43,038 nucleotides of DNA, taken from positions 1-43,038 of the IMG/VR virus record IMGVR_UViG_3300046834_000029; one strand, 5' to 3'. Shown here one piece after another: positions 7,544-15,762 of this stretch. The stretch is from a virus. Under the pieces are notes generated by a model. It made no database searches, was not told the origin of the DNA, and was given only the letters and a program-made list of their open reading frames with translations. A program made the position numbers and the translations under genes. Positions within the stretch are counted from its first letter, which is position 1. The number at the start of each line of letters is the position of its first letter.

Positions 7544-8221
7544 ATGGCAAGTCTCGAAAAAGCCTTTACCCCACCCGCCGTGATGATGTTCAACAACCTC
7601 TTCGCGCCCCGTCAGAACCAAGATGGAAGTCTTGGCAAATACGACATCCTCATGGTTGTAAAGCCGAAGGAACAGAAGTCGCCCTACTGGGTTGACCTCG
7701 TCAACAAGATCAAGGCCGCTGCCGCCCTCACCCACCCCAAACTCCCTCTCAGCAAGCTCACCCTGCCCATTCAGAAGCCGGATGCGCTCCTTGAGAAAGG
7801 CTATGACGGGGTCGAGGAAGGCGACATGATTATCAAGGCGGCTTCCAAGGAAAAGCCCGGCATCGTGGACCGGAACGCGCAGGACATCATCAACAAGTCC
7901 GAGGTCTGGTCCGGGCAGATTGTCAGGGCCGAAGTCGCTGTCGGCGGCTACGACGTGAACGGCAAGAAGGGGGTTACCCTCTACCTTGACAATGTTCAGG
8001 TCTTGAAAAGCAACATGCCGCGCCTCGATGGCCGCAAATCCGCCTCGGCGACTTTCGCCGCCGCGCCGCCGGTCACCGGCTACGACGAGGACGATAGCGA
8101 CGACAACACCGCCCTCGAAGACACGCTCTCTACCCCTGCCCCCGCCCCCGCCAAGGCGGCGAAGGCAAAGGGCAAGTCCGCTGTCGCCACCGTGACCGAC
8201 AATGACGACCTTTTCGGCTAG
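7544..8221 (+). CDS. ssDNA-binding protein, Enc34/DUF2815 family
   Basis: A 225-aa protein of the phage Enc34-type ssDNA-binding family (formerly DUF2815). It has the typical N-terminus with FTPPAVMMFNNLFAPRQ, a central OB-fold-like region, and an acidic low-complexity C-terminus ending DNDDLFG. The acidic tail ending in an aromatic residue resembles SSB tails that recruit replication partners. It lies between the DUF2800 nuclease and the polymerase, the usual order for this replication module. The preceding 47-base gap has no clear promoter. Confidence 0.87.
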   Translation: MASLEKAFTPPAVMMFNNLFAPRQNQDGSLGKYDILMVVKPKEQKSPYWVDLVNKIKAAAALTHPKLPLSKLTLPIQKPDALLEKGYDGVEEGDMIIKAASKEKPGIVDRNAQDIINKSEVWSGQIVRAEVAVGGYDVNGKKGVTLYLDNVQVLKSNMPRLDGRKSASATFAAAPPVTGYDEDDSDDNTALEDTLSTPAPAPAKAAKAKGKSAVATVTDNDDLFG

Positions 8222-8263
8222 GCCATAGAAGGCCCCTTCATAGCTAATCCGAAGAGAAAAGAG

Positions 8264-8294
8264 GGGGCTGTCTAAGTTGGTCCTTGGCAGCCCC
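8264..8294 (+). terminator. Weak hairpin after the SSB gene
   Basis: GGGGCTG (8264-8270) pairs with CAGCCCC (8288-8294) around a 17-base loop, followed by TTCCC rather than a T-tract. It could act as a partial terminator or mRNA-stabilising hairpin that sets SSB levels above those of downstream genes. It lies in the 102-base gap between the SSB gene and the next gene. Confidence 0.35.
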
Positions 8295-8323
8295 TTCCCA
8301 ACCCCCCGACTGGAGTATCCCCG

Positions 8324-8725
8324 ATGAGCCCTTGCGACGACCGCCGCACCACCCACGACCCCCGGGTGCCGTACCCTTTCGTTGAGAACGGTGCCGAAGG
8401 GTCCACCAAGCGCCCCGAATACGTCACCGCAGCCGCCGAGAAACGCGCCGAGCGCGACCCTTGGGTGTCCCGGCGCTACGAGAACAAGACGCTCAACGAG
8501 CGCAACCCCACGCATGGAAATTTCACCGATAACGCCGCCCTCTCGCAAGCCCTCAAGGAAAGCATTGCCCTTCATACAAGGGCCATCCTGAGTGCGGTGC
8601 AGCAGGAAGCCATCGACATGATCGTTTTGAAACTCTCGCGCATCGCCACCGGCAACCCGAACGAGCCTGACCACTGGCGTGACATTGCTGGCTACGCTGA
8701 CCTTGCGAGGGCGGAGCTGAAATAA
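8324..8725 (+). CDS. DUF6378-like protein
   Basis: A 133-aa protein. Its C-terminal half (residues ~70-133) reads like the phage DUF6378 domain, with a helix IDMIVLKLSRIATGNPNEPD, then HWRDIAGYADLA. This small helical domain is common beside phage replication and nucleotide genes; its biochemical role is unknown. The N-terminal ~65 residues are charged and probably flexible. It sits between the SSB and polymerase genes. Confidence 0.68.
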   Translation: MSPCDDRRTTHDPRVPYPFVENGAEGSTKRPEYVTAAAEKRAERDPWVSRRYENKTLNERNPTHGNFTDNAALSQALKESIALHTRAILSAVQQEAIDMIVLKLSRIATGNPNEPDHWRDIAGYADLARAELK

Positions 8726-8757
8726 ACCCCAACCATCTACCTGAAAGGACCAAAGTT

Positions 8758-10740
8758 ATGCCTATCCTCCACGTTGATATTGAAACCGCTTCTGAGATCG
8801 ACCTCCGGGAAGTCGGGGTACACACTTACGCTGAACACCCCTCCACTGTAATAACCGTCATCGCCTATGCCCTCGACGACGGCCCGGTAAAGACCATCAA
8901 CCCCGGCAGCGCGAGGACCACCGGCACGGCCCTTCACGTAGCGAAGGAAGTCGCCGAGTTCGTCCAGATCGCCTCGCGCCCCGATGTGGTCATTCACGCT
9001 TTCAACGCTGAATTTGAATTTACCCTCCTGCGAAGCGCCTTCAACAATGTGCCGCCGTTCAACCTCGATGATGTCAAACTCAAGTGGCGCTGCACCATGG
9101 CGCAAGGGCTCTACTGGGGCCTTCCCGCCGCCCTCGACGATGCGGGCCAAGCCCTCGGCGCACCCACCAGCATGATGAAAGACAAGACGGCACACGGCCT
9201 GATGATGCGGATGTCCCGCCCCCGCTCCCGCGCCCCCAACCTCGCGTGGTGGCATATCGACGACCCGCAAAAGCTGGCCGAGCTTACCGAATACTGCAAG
9301 CAGGATGTCGAGGCCGAGCGTTGGCTCTCCAAGAACCTCGACCCTCTCCCACGGACGGAACACAAGATGTGGGCGATCAACGTCGAAATGAACGCCGCCG
9401 GGGTAAACATAGACCACCCTTTCGTCGATGCGCTTCTTAAAGTCTCGGAAGAACTGCGCGACGAAACCGACAAGAAATTAAGCTATATCACCGGCGGAGA
9501 AGTAACTTCCTCGACACAGCTTCCCAAGCTCCGGGCCTGGGCCCTGGCGCGGGGGTACACCCCGCCCTCCCTTGATCGTGGGAGCATCGAGAATTTTCTC
9601 AGGTCAAACCCCAACGTGGACCCCGACCTCAAGATTGCCCTGAACCTAAGGCTCGATGTCTCCAAAAGCTCCACCAAGAAACTGGAGCGCATCAAGAAAG
9701 TCGCGGGCGGCGGCGATGTATGCCGGGGTCTTATCTCCTACTATGGCGCGGCCCGAACCGGGAGATACTCGGGCAAGCTCATCCAGCCCCAGAACCTCCC
9801 GCGCGGGAACCTCAAGCCCCAAGATGTCGAAGCCATTCGTGGGGTTCTCGTCGGCTTTCCGCCCATCCCGACACCCCCGATGACCCTTGACCAAGTCTCG
9901 TCATGTGTCCGGGGCACGATCATTCCACCCAAAGACCATTTCATGCTCTCCGGGGACTTGGCCCAGATCGAGGCGAGGGTTCTCGCATGGCTGGCAGGAC
10001 AAATGGATATTCTCGGGGTTTTCGCCAACGGCGGCGATGTCTACACCTATGCCGCCGCCAAGCTCGGCTCCCCCGACCGGCAGCTTGGCAAGGTCGTGAC
10101 CCTCGGCCTCGGCTACGGCATGGGGTACATCCGCTTCATCGACACCGCCAAGACCTACAAGATCGTCCTCAATGCGGTGCAAGCCAACGCTATCGTGACG
10201 CTGTGGCGGGACAACAACCCGAGCATCGTCAAGTTCTGGATTGATGTCGAGCGGGCTTTCCGCCGGGCGATCAACCAGCCCGCCGGGATCGCCTATCCTG
10301 CCGGTGACAAGATAAGCATTACTTCCTATGAGGAAAACGGCCAGCGCAATGTGGTTGTCATCCTGCCCTCGAAAAGGCTTCTGGTTTATCGTGATTGCCG
10401 GGACGACCCTAACGAGGGGCTCTCCTACCACGGGGTAGACCAGAAGACCACGGTTTGGGGCGAGATCAGGACTTACGGGGCCCGCGTTGTCGAGAATATC
10501 ACCCAAGCCGTGGCCCGCGATGTCATTGTCCGCGCCCTGTATTACACCGACGACGACGAGTATCTTACCCCTGTCCTGACCGTGCATGATGAAATAGTTG
10601 TGACTTGCCCGTTTGCCAGCTTGTCCATCACTGACGCGAAGGATAGGCTGCACAAGCTCCTGACACAAAAAGGAACGTGGATGACTGGCCTGCCGGTCGC
10701 CGCCACCGTCACCGCGCTTAACAGATACGCCAAGATTTAG
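8758..10740 (+). CDS. DNA polymerase I (family A) with 3'-5' exonuclease domain
   Basis: A 660-aa replicative polymerase. The exonuclease domain has ExoI LHVDIETAS (D7, E9), ExoII HAFNAEFEF (~82-88) and ExoIII EYCKQDVEAE (~180-189), so proofreading residues are present. In the polymerase domain, motif A is LSGDLAQIEARV (~398-409), motif B RQLGKVVTLGLGYG (~441-454) and motif C LTVHDEIVV (~606-614). The length matches the phage group that pairs PolA with DUF2800, Enc34-SSB and a primase-helicase. The ribosome site is AAAGGACC, about 8 bases before ATG. Confidence 0.95.
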   Translation: MPILHVDIETASEIDLREVGVHTYAEHPSTVITVIAYALDDGPVKTINPGSARTTGTALHVAKEVAEFVQIASRPDVVIHAFNAEFEFTLLRSAFNNVPPFNLDDVKLKWRCTMAQGLYWGLPAALDDAGQALGAPTSMMKDKTAHGLMMRMSRPRSRAPNLAWWHIDDPQKLAELTEYCKQDVEAERWLSKNLDPLPRTEHKMWAINVEMNAAGVNIDHPFVDALLKVSEELRDETDKKLSYITGGEVTSSTQLPKLRAWALARGYTPPSLDRGSIENFLRSNPNVDPDLKIALNLRLDVSKSSTKKLERIKKVAGGGDVCRGLISYYGAARTGRYSGKLIQPQNLPRGNLKPQDVEAIRGVLVGFPPIPTPPMTLDQVSSCVRGTIIPPKDHFMLSGDLAQIEARVLAWLAGQMDILGVFANGGDVYTYAAAKLGSPDRQLGKVVTLGLGYGMGYIRFIDTAKTYKIVLNAVQANAIVTLWRDNNPSIVKFWIDVERAFRRAINQPAGIAYPAGDKISITSYEENGQRNVVVILPSKRLLVYRDCRDDPNEGLSYHGVDQKTTVWGEIRTYGARVVENITQAVARDVIVRALYYTDDDEYLTPVLTVHDEIVVTCPFASLSITDAKDRLHKLLTQKGTWMTGLPVAATVTALNRYAKI

Positions 10741-10752
10741 GGGGAACCCCAA

Positions 10753-13266
10753 GTGACACCGCTCACCAACCACGAATTCCTGACCACCGTCTTCGGCAAG
10801 GACGCTGACTTAGCCTATGTCTGCGCCTTCCCCGGCGACCCTAACTCCGCTAACAACCCCGAACGCTGGGCAGGGAGGACATACCGGGGTATAGATTTCA
10901 AGAACCCCCAGACCCTAAATACCTATGTCACCGTGAGCGTTTTCTCCAAGGGCCGACGCCGCGACCCCGAAGCGACCGCCATGTATGTGATGATCGTCGA
11001 TGATGTCGGCACCAAGGTAGATCAAAAACTATGGGAAAAGCTCTTTCCCATCAAGGATTTCCCGCCAACATGGGTGTTCGAGACTTCAAGGGGAAATTAC
11101 CAGTGGGGCTACGCCATCAAGGGCGGTTTCCGGGGTTATCCCTTGGCGAAGTTCATGGAGCAGTCATGGAAGGCGGCGGTCAAGAGCATCGCCAAGGGGG
11201 GCAAAGACCCCGGCGTCGGCGACCTGACCCGCTATTTCCGCTTGCCCGAGGGCATGAACGGCAAGGCCAGCGCCAAAAACTGGCCAGTAAAAGTCACCCA
11301 CTGGGAACCAAAAGTCCTCTACAAGCCAGAGGCTTTCGCGCTTAAAGTCCTGAAGGTAGACCCCCAAGCCTTCCAGGATGCCCAGAGCGGGGCGTACACG
11401 GCGGTTCCCGTCGGGGCTACCCCACAGGCTACCCCGGACGACGACCCCACTGGCTGGGGCGCTGCGCTGGCCAAGCATGGCCTTCTGCACCACCAGATCA
11501 AGCCGGGGGTCTGGGCGATGGAGTGCCCCTTCATCGAGGAACACTCCACAAGTGACCCGACCGGCTTCGCCTATATCGGCGATGGCTGCTTCCATTGCTT
11601 TCACGGACATTGTGAAGACCGGAAACCCGACGATTTCAGGAACGGGCTCAAGGAGCTGCACCCCGGTCTCGCCGGGGATGTGGCCCGGGTGGTGTTCTCA
11701 CAGAAGCCTCTTGCCCCGGAAGACCTCGACCTCACCGACCTCGCCGCCGGGGTAGAAGCCGTCGCCGCCAAGGTGCAAGCCAGAATTATCCAGATAGACG
11801 CGGGCAAACTCGATGAACGCTACGTCTGGCTCCCTCCCTTCTATGAGTGGTTCGACACCAAGGACCGGGGCTCTCTGTCGGTCCAGTCCTTCGACCAGAC
11901 CTACCACGCGCTGCAAGAGGTAATCGCCCGCGATTACGGCAAATGGACGGGGAAGGGCGTGATGCCGAGCCCCTCCCGCAGCCTGATTAAAGCCGACAAC
12001 ATCAAGCACTCATACACGAAGACCTATTCCCCCGGGCACCCCCCGGTGTTTCAAAAACCGGGGAGCCAGAAGTGGATAGTCAATACTTGGGTGGCTTCGG
12101 AATATGGCCAGCACAATCCCGCCTTCGCCTGTACCCCGGCGGAGAAGCTGGACGCCATCGACGACTTTACTCGTGTCGTGAAACAGGTGGTGGGCCCCGA
12201 CATGCTGGACCATTTCCTCGACTGGTCGGCCCTTGTCGTCGCCGACCCCAAGGAGAAGCCCAACTACCACTGGCTGATTATAACCAGCCCCGGCATGGGC
12301 AAGGACAGCCTCTCGAAAATCATCAACGCTCTCGTTGGCGAGAGCAACAGTGTCACGGTCACCAGCAGCCATGTCTCATCGGGGTTCAGCACATGGGCGG
12401 CATCGAAATTTATCACGGTGAATGAACTCTCCCCCGCCACCGCTGGCAAGAAAGCCGGGATCGTCCTATTCGATGCCCTGAAAACCTTCATGGCCAAGCC
12501 TCCCGATGAGGTTTCCATCAACACCAAATTCGAGAAACCCTACAAAGCCCCGAACACCGGGGCCTATGTCCTGTTCTCCAACCACGCCAACCCCATCGTC
12601 CTCGACAAGGGGGAGCGCCGCCTCGTCGTGGTTGATCGTCTCAAGGCCAAGAACGAGATCGAGGCCGACCCGGTCCGCGACTGGGGGTATATGAACCGGG
12701 AGCTTATGGGTAACCCCAAGGCCCTCGAAGCGGTCGCGGTGTTCCTGCGCGAACGCTACAAGGCGATGAGCGATGCCCGGCGCAAGGCGTTGTTCTCCCC
12801 CGCGCCCATGACAAAGGCCAAGAGCATCCTGATCGAGGGCGATACCCCGAGCGAGGAAGCCTTCATCAGCGACTTCATCGACGAGCAACGCGCGGCGAAC
12901 CGGCAGTTGTGGACCGGGGACGAGCTGCGGGCCCTCTATGATGCCGAGCATAACCGCCGGGGTAATGACCTGAAGTACACCAACTTTCAGCAGTTTACCA
13001 AGGGCCTGTTCCAGGCCGGGGCGTGGAAGCCGTATTCTCTGCCGAAAGGCGACGAGCATGGCCGCGTCACTTTGTCACCTGGGAAGAAAAGGCAGATGGT
13101 CTATGCTCTGTACGAAACCCCGGAGTTGCCTTCTGGAGCTTTTATGAAGGCCCCGGAGATCATCGCGGTGTTCAAGGCCCAGAGCGCCGCGACCAGTGCC
13201 AATGTGGTTGCGTTCCCTGACCACGAAACCCTCGACCCCGTTGCGGGGAAGGAGAAAAAGAAATGA
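10753..13266 (+). CDS. Primase/SF3-type helicase (DUF5906-like), GTG start
   Basis: An 837-aa fusion. The N-terminal ~220 residues resemble RepB/AEP-type primases (YVMIVDDVGTK at ~77-87, then TSRGNYQWGYAI and DLTRYFRLPEGMN). A zinc-binding segment follows at ~255-286 (ECPFIEEH with later CFHCFHGHC). The C-terminal half is a DUF5906-like SF3 helicase, with Walker A IITSPGMGKDSLSK (~510), a conserved ITVNELSP acidic site and VLFSNHANPIVLDKGERRLV (~610-629). It would unwind and prime the template for the polymerase just upstream. The start is GTG at 10753, fixed by MTPLTNHEF and the preceding GGGGGAA. The stop overlaps the next gene by ATGA. Confidence 0.9.
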   Translation: MTPLTNHEFLTTVFGKDADLAYVCAFPGDPNSANNPERWAGRTYRGIDFKNPQTLNTYVTVSVFSKGRRRDPEATAMYVMIVDDVGTKVDQKLWEKLFPIKDFPPTWVFETSRGNYQWGYAIKGGFRGYPLAKFMEQSWKAAVKSIAKGGKDPGVGDLTRYFRLPEGMNGKASAKNWPVKVTHWEPKVLYKPEAFALKVLKVDPQAFQDAQSGAYTAVPVGATPQATPDDDPTGWGAALAKHGLLHHQIKPGVWAMECPFIEEHSTSDPTGFAYIGDGCFHCFHGHCEDRKPDDFRNGLKELHPGLAGDVARVVFSQKPLAPEDLDLTDLAAGVEAVAAKVQARIIQIDAGKLDERYVWLPPFYEWFDTKDRGSLSVQSFDQTYHALQEVIARDYGKWTGKGVMPSPSRSLIKADNIKHSYTKTYSPGHPPVFQKPGSQKWIVNTWVASEYGQHNPAFACTPAEKLDAIDDFTRVVKQVVGPDMLDHFLDWSALVVADPKEKPNYHWLIITSPGMGKDSLSKIINALVGESNSVTVTSSHVSSGFSTWAASKFITVNELSPATAGKKAGIVLFDALKTFMAKPPDEVSINTKFEKPYKAPNTGAYVLFSNHANPIVLDKGERRLVVVDRLKAKNEIEADPVRDWGYMNRELMGNPKALEAVAVFLRERYKAMSDARRKALFSPAPMTKAKSILIEGDTPSEEAFISDFIDEQRAANRQLWTGDELRALYDAEHNRRGNDLKYTNFQQFTKGLFQAGAWKPYSLPKGDEHGRVTLSPGKKRQMVYALYETPELPSGAFMKAPEIIAVFKAQSAATSANVVAFPDHETLDPVAGKEKKK

Positions 13267-13526
13267 GCAATAAAGACCCAGTACCCAAGGAAACCACCGA
13301 AGCCCTGCTCCGCCTGATGGCCAAGTTCTGTCGCGGCCTTGGCGGCATCGGGGTCGCCGGGATGACCATGTCCATCGTCGTCCCCGACGAGGAAGGGGTA
13401 GGCTACACCATGCACACATCATGGGGCCTGACGGATGAGCAGCGCCGCGTGGTGCTTGACAGCGCGATGAATGACGCCACCGGGGGAAGGGTATCCACCG
13501 ACTGCGGCCTCCACCCCATTAACTGA
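13263..13526 (+). CDS. Small hypothetical protein (87 aa)
   Basis: An 87-aa protein (MSNKDPVPKETTEALLRLMA, then GMTMSIVVPDEEGVGYTMHT) with a helix followed by beta strands. ATGA overlap with the primase-helicase gene and GGAGAAAAAGA upstream support the start. It opens a run of small accessory genes. No family recognised; the GVGYTM strand echoes the protein at 5572. Confidence 0.6.
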   Translation: MSNKDPVPKETTEALLRLMAKFCRGLGGIGVAGMTMSIVVPDEEGVGYTMHTSWGLTDEQRRVVLDSAMNDATGGRVSTDCGLHPIN

Positions 13527-13543
13527 AACAAGGAACCCCTGAC

Positions 13544-13900
13544 ATGAATATCAAGGAATTAGAGCAACTCTCCGCCCAGCACCGCGCCGACCTTGAGAAC
13601 CAGCTCAAGTATGTCGAGCAAAATCTGAGCAACCTCGACCGCATCGCGCATGACTATTTCACCATCATCAACGAGCGGGCCGAAGCCGACCGCTATGCCA
13701 TCGCGCATGTCTTTCAGGAGATCGCCGCGCATCAGGAAACCCAGCGCCAGAAGTTGCGGGACGAGCTTGGAATGTCGCCCCAGAAGGGTGCCCTGCCCGA
13801 GCAGATGGACCTCCTGCGGGAAGTCCCGCCACAGGACCAAGACCCTGCCCCGGCGATAGAGCTGGTCCGCCAGCACAAGACGGCGCGGGGGGCCCGGTGA
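13544..13900 (+). CDS. Coiled-coil hypothetical protein (118 aa)
   Basis: A 118-aa protein, almost entirely helical over residues 1-75 (MNIKELEQLSAQHRADLENQ and onward), with heptad-like spacing expected of a coiled coil. The C-terminus is Pro- and Arg-rich. The ribosome site is AAGGAACC, about 8 bases upstream of ATG. No family recognised; perhaps an oligomeric adaptor. Its stop overlaps the next ATG (TGATG). Confidence 0.6.
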   Translation: MNIKELEQLSAQHRADLENQLKYVEQNLSNLDRIAHDYFTIINERAEADRYAIAHVFQEIAAHQETQRQKLRDELGMSPQKGALPEQMDLLREVPPQDQDPAPAIELVRQHKTARGAR

Positions 13901-14139
13901 TGACCAAGTCTTTTGACCCGACTTTCTTGCGTGGCGAACCCCCCGCTGTAGATTACCCCGCTGCCCCGGAGCATAGCCCACAGGCGCGGCGGGACCGGGG
14001 TGAGCTGCGCTACGACTATGACCTCGCGCCCCAGTACCGCCCCCGGCGACCGGGTCTTCCCGCGCCCGTCAAGGTTATCATCGGGATTGTCATGGGGCTT
14101 CTGGCACTTCTCTTTGGAGCTATCCTATGGCCGACATGA
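13900..14139 (+). CDS. Small single-pass membrane protein (79 aa)
   Basis: A 79-aa protein with a polar, Arg/Pro-rich N-terminal ~55 residues and one C-terminal transmembrane helix (VKVIIGIVMGLLALLFGAIL) ending WPT. This tail-anchored layout would leave the N-terminus in the cytoplasm. ATG 13900 follows a TGATG junction; GTG at 13897 is an alternative one codon earlier. It could act on the membrane or a membrane enzyme. It is far from the putative lysis genes, so holin is not my first choice. Confidence 0.55.
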   Translation: MTKSFDPTFLRGEPPAVDYPAAPEHSPQARRDRGELRYDYDLAPQYRPRRPGLPAPVKVIIGIVMGLLALLFGAILWPT

Positions 14140-14261
14140 AACGCCCCAAGCCGAAGATCAAAGTCCCATTCCGCCACAACACGGCGAAGGCCCTGAGAAA
14201 AGCGCGGCGGACCCGCGCTGCCCTCCGTGAAATCAGATTGAAACGTGAAGGAGTTAAATGA
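14127..14261 (+). CDS. Small Arg/Lys-rich protein (44 aa)
   Basis: A 44-aa very basic protein: MADMKRPKPKIKVPFRH, then NTAKALRKARRTRAALREIR. It overlaps the end of the membrane protein gene by 13 bases (ATG 14127, upstream stop ending 14139) and ends just before the HTH gene. The second half should be an amphipathic basic helix, suggesting nucleic-acid or RNA polymerase binding. GGAGC lies about 6 bases upstream of the ATG. Short genes of this type are easily over-predicted, but the fit in the gene chain is good. Confidence 0.48.
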   Translation: MADMKRPKPKIKVPFRHNTAKALRKARRTRAALREIRLKREGVK

Positions 14262-14262
14262 A

Positions 14263-14544
14263 ATGAGCGATATTCCAGAAGTCCGAAAGATCATGGAAGA
14301 AATTCTTGTGAGAAAGACTTTCGATGCCATCACAGTTGCCGAATTGCACCGGGGGCTGCGGCTTACGTGGCGCAAGCATGTCAAGCCGAAGACCGCACCC
14401 CGGTCGCAACGGCTGACCCCGAAACTGGCCTCCGAGATAAGGAGATACACCCGGAGCCACCCGAAGGCGTCCGCGCAGTACATCGCCAATCACTTCAATG
14501 TAAATCCGGGGCGGGTCACTGACGCCCTCATGGGGGTAAAGTAA
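14263..14544 (+). CDS. Helix-turn-helix DNA-binding protein (93 aa)
   Basis: A 93-aa protein. Residues ~60-90 (LASEIRRYTRSH, then ASAQYIANHFNVNPGRVTDA) form a clear helix-turn-helix with a resolvase/homeodomain-like pattern. The start at ATG 14263 is favoured by AAGGAG at 14248-14253; GTG 14245 lies ahead of that ribosome site. It abuts the GcrA-like gene, so two DNA-binding regulators are encoded side by side. Its targets are unknown. Confidence 0.65.
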   Translation: MSDIPEVRKIMEEILVRKTFDAITVAELHRGLRLTWRKHVKPKTAPRSQRLTPKLASEIRRYTRSHPKASAQYIANHFNVNPGRVTDALMGVK

Positions 14545-15069
14545 ATGGCATGGAGAACTGACCAGCGCCACGATCAGGCAGTCAAGGACGAGGTCGCCCG
14601 GCTTTGGGCCGAAGGCCACTCTGCGAGGGACATCGCCGCGATGATGGCCCGATTTCCGGGGTTGCTGCGCCCCCTGACCCGGAACGCGGTGATCGGCATG
14701 GTCCACCGGGCGCGGGTCAAGAGTGGCGGAGCCGCGACCCGCAAGGCCCTCAAGCCCCGCAAACTCAGCAAGCCCCGGAAACCCCCGGCGAAGCTACAGG
14801 AGCCATACCTCCCGCCTAAGCCCCCGGTGGAGAAGAGCGAGCATCGGCCCAAGGCGAAGTACCCGCCGAGGCCGGTCGAGGTGGCGAAGAAACCCGCCAA
14901 GGCCTCCGTGCGTTGGGTTCCGATACTCAAGACCGGCCTGATGACCTGTCGCTATACCACTGACGGGAAAGCCTTTTGCAACTCCCAAGAGGGACACCCC
15001 TGGTGCCCCGAACACCGGAAAGTGGTCTTCACTCCCGGGGGTAAGTACCCCATGCGGAGGGTGGCATGA
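14545..15069 (+). CDS. GcrA-family cell-cycle regulator homologue
   Basis: A 174-aa protein. The N-terminal domain (residues 1-58) matches GcrA: a W near the start, LWAEGHSARDIAAMM, and the recognition segment TRNAVIGMVHRARV. A basic Pro/Lys linker follows (~60-130). The C-terminal ~35 residues (TCRYTTDGKAFCNSQEG, then WCPEHRK) match the Cys/His-rich GcrA C-terminal region. Host GcrA of Caulobacter-type bacteria binds sigma70-RNA polymerase and activates promoters with methylated GAnTC sites. A phage copy could redirect host or phage transcription. It places the host in Alphaproteobacteria. ATG 14545 directly follows the HTH gene's stop. Confidence 0.85.
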   Translation: MAWRTDQRHDQAVKDEVARLWAEGHSARDIAAMMARFPGLLRPLTRNAVIGMVHRARVKSGGAATRKALKPRKLSKPRKPPAKLQEPYLPPKPPVEKSEHRPKAKYPPRPVEVAKKPAKASVRWVPILKTGLMTCRYTTDGKAFCNSQEGHPWCPEHRKVVFTPGGKYPMRRVA

Positions 15070-15242
15070 ACCCGTACCCCGTACTCGCGGTGATCTTTCT
15101 CGTGGTCGCCCCAGACCTCGGGGTTGGCTCATGTGAGAGCAACTCCAGTGTCTTCCGCGAGGAGCGGCTCACCGTGATCTACAAGCAAACGAAAGCCTGT
15201 TCGCAGTACCATCTTTTGAAACTCAATGGAGAAAGCCAATGA
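15066..15242 (+). CDS. Small putative lipoprotein (58 aa)
   Basis: A 58-aa protein, MNPYPVLAVIFLVVAPDLG followed by VGSC at residues 20-23. The hydrophobic N-terminus plus VGSC fits a lipobox with lipidation at Cys23, although a positively charged n-region is lacking. The mature part is 36 residues with one more Cys. ATGA overlaps on both sides. A role in the envelope, such as superinfection exclusion, is possible but not shown. Confidence 0.5.
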   Translation: MNPYPVLAVIFLVVAPDLGVGSCESNSSVFREERLTVIYKQTKACSQYHLLKLNGESQ

Positions 15243-15523
15243 CCCCCAAGGAAATCCTCGAGATCCATAACCTTGTTGATCGTGCCGATGCCGCCATAAA
15301 ATACTGCATGGACCACAGTTTCGCCAGTCAGAAGCCCCTATTCACCGCCATTAGCGTCGGCTTCGACATCCTGAAACGCCAGCGCGATTTGCGCTACGAC
15401 ACGGAATATCTCGCCGACCGGCAACGCGGTGAACCGCCCGAAACCGAGGAGGAGCGCCTTGACCGGAGATCGGACAAGCATATCAAGCGGGCCATCCAGA
15501 GCGGCGGGAGGGTGCCGCAATGA
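15239..15523 (+). CDS. Small helical hypothetical protein (94 aa)
   Basis: A 94-aa charged, helical protein (MTPKEILEIHNLVDRADAAI, then GFDILKRQRDLRYDTEYLAD). No family or membrane segment recognised. GGAGAAAGCCA precedes the ATG. Coupled by ATGA to its neighbours on both sides. Confidence 0.6.
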   Translation: MTPKEILEIHNLVDRADAAIKYCMDHSFASQKPLFTAISVGFDILKRQRDLRYDTEYLADRQRGEPPETEEERLDRRSDKHIKRAIQSGGRVPQ

Positions 15524-15762
15524 ACCACGCCCAGCGAAAGAGAATATCGGAAGCCGCCGAGCGGGCCGGGGCGGTCGTCGTCGAAATGCTAGGGGGCGGC
15601 GAGCGCCATGCGAAAGTGCGTATCCGGTCCAAGGACGGGCTCCACGAGGGCATGGTTATCGCCGCGTCAACCCCGGGCGACTACCGGATGGTGATGAATT
15701 TGGCGGGTGACATGCGTAGGGCCCTGCGTGAAGGCGCACGGCCCCGCGAGGGTTCCCGTTGA
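15520..15762 (+). CDS. Small protein with HicA-like pattern (80 aa)
   Basis: An 80-aa basic protein: MNHAQRKRISEAAERAGA, then KVRIRSKDGLHEGMVIAAST and PGDYRMVMNLAGDMRRAL. The order helix, strands, ASTPGD turn, helix with Arg-rich end resembles phage-encoded relatives of the HicA dsRBD-like fold. The conserved HicA catalytic His context (KGSH) appears instead as RHAKV, so toxin activity is doubtful, and no HicB-like partner is adjacent. RNA binding is a reasonable guess. ATGA-coupled upstream, TGATG downstream. Confidence 0.5.
   Translation: MNHAQRKRISEAAERAGAVVVEMLGGGERHAKVRIRSKDGLHEGMVIAASTPGDYRMVMNLAGDMRRALREGARPREGSR

Noticed and set aside
7511-8674. 387-aa leftward open frame opposite the SSB and DUF6378-like genes
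   Set aside because: The rightward frames carry family motifs and ribosome sites. The leftward frame is compositional.
15520-15762. HicA toxin of a toxin-antitoxin pair
   Set aside because: The fold pattern is similar, but the catalytic His context is altered and no HicB-like partner is adjacent. Listed only as HicA-like.
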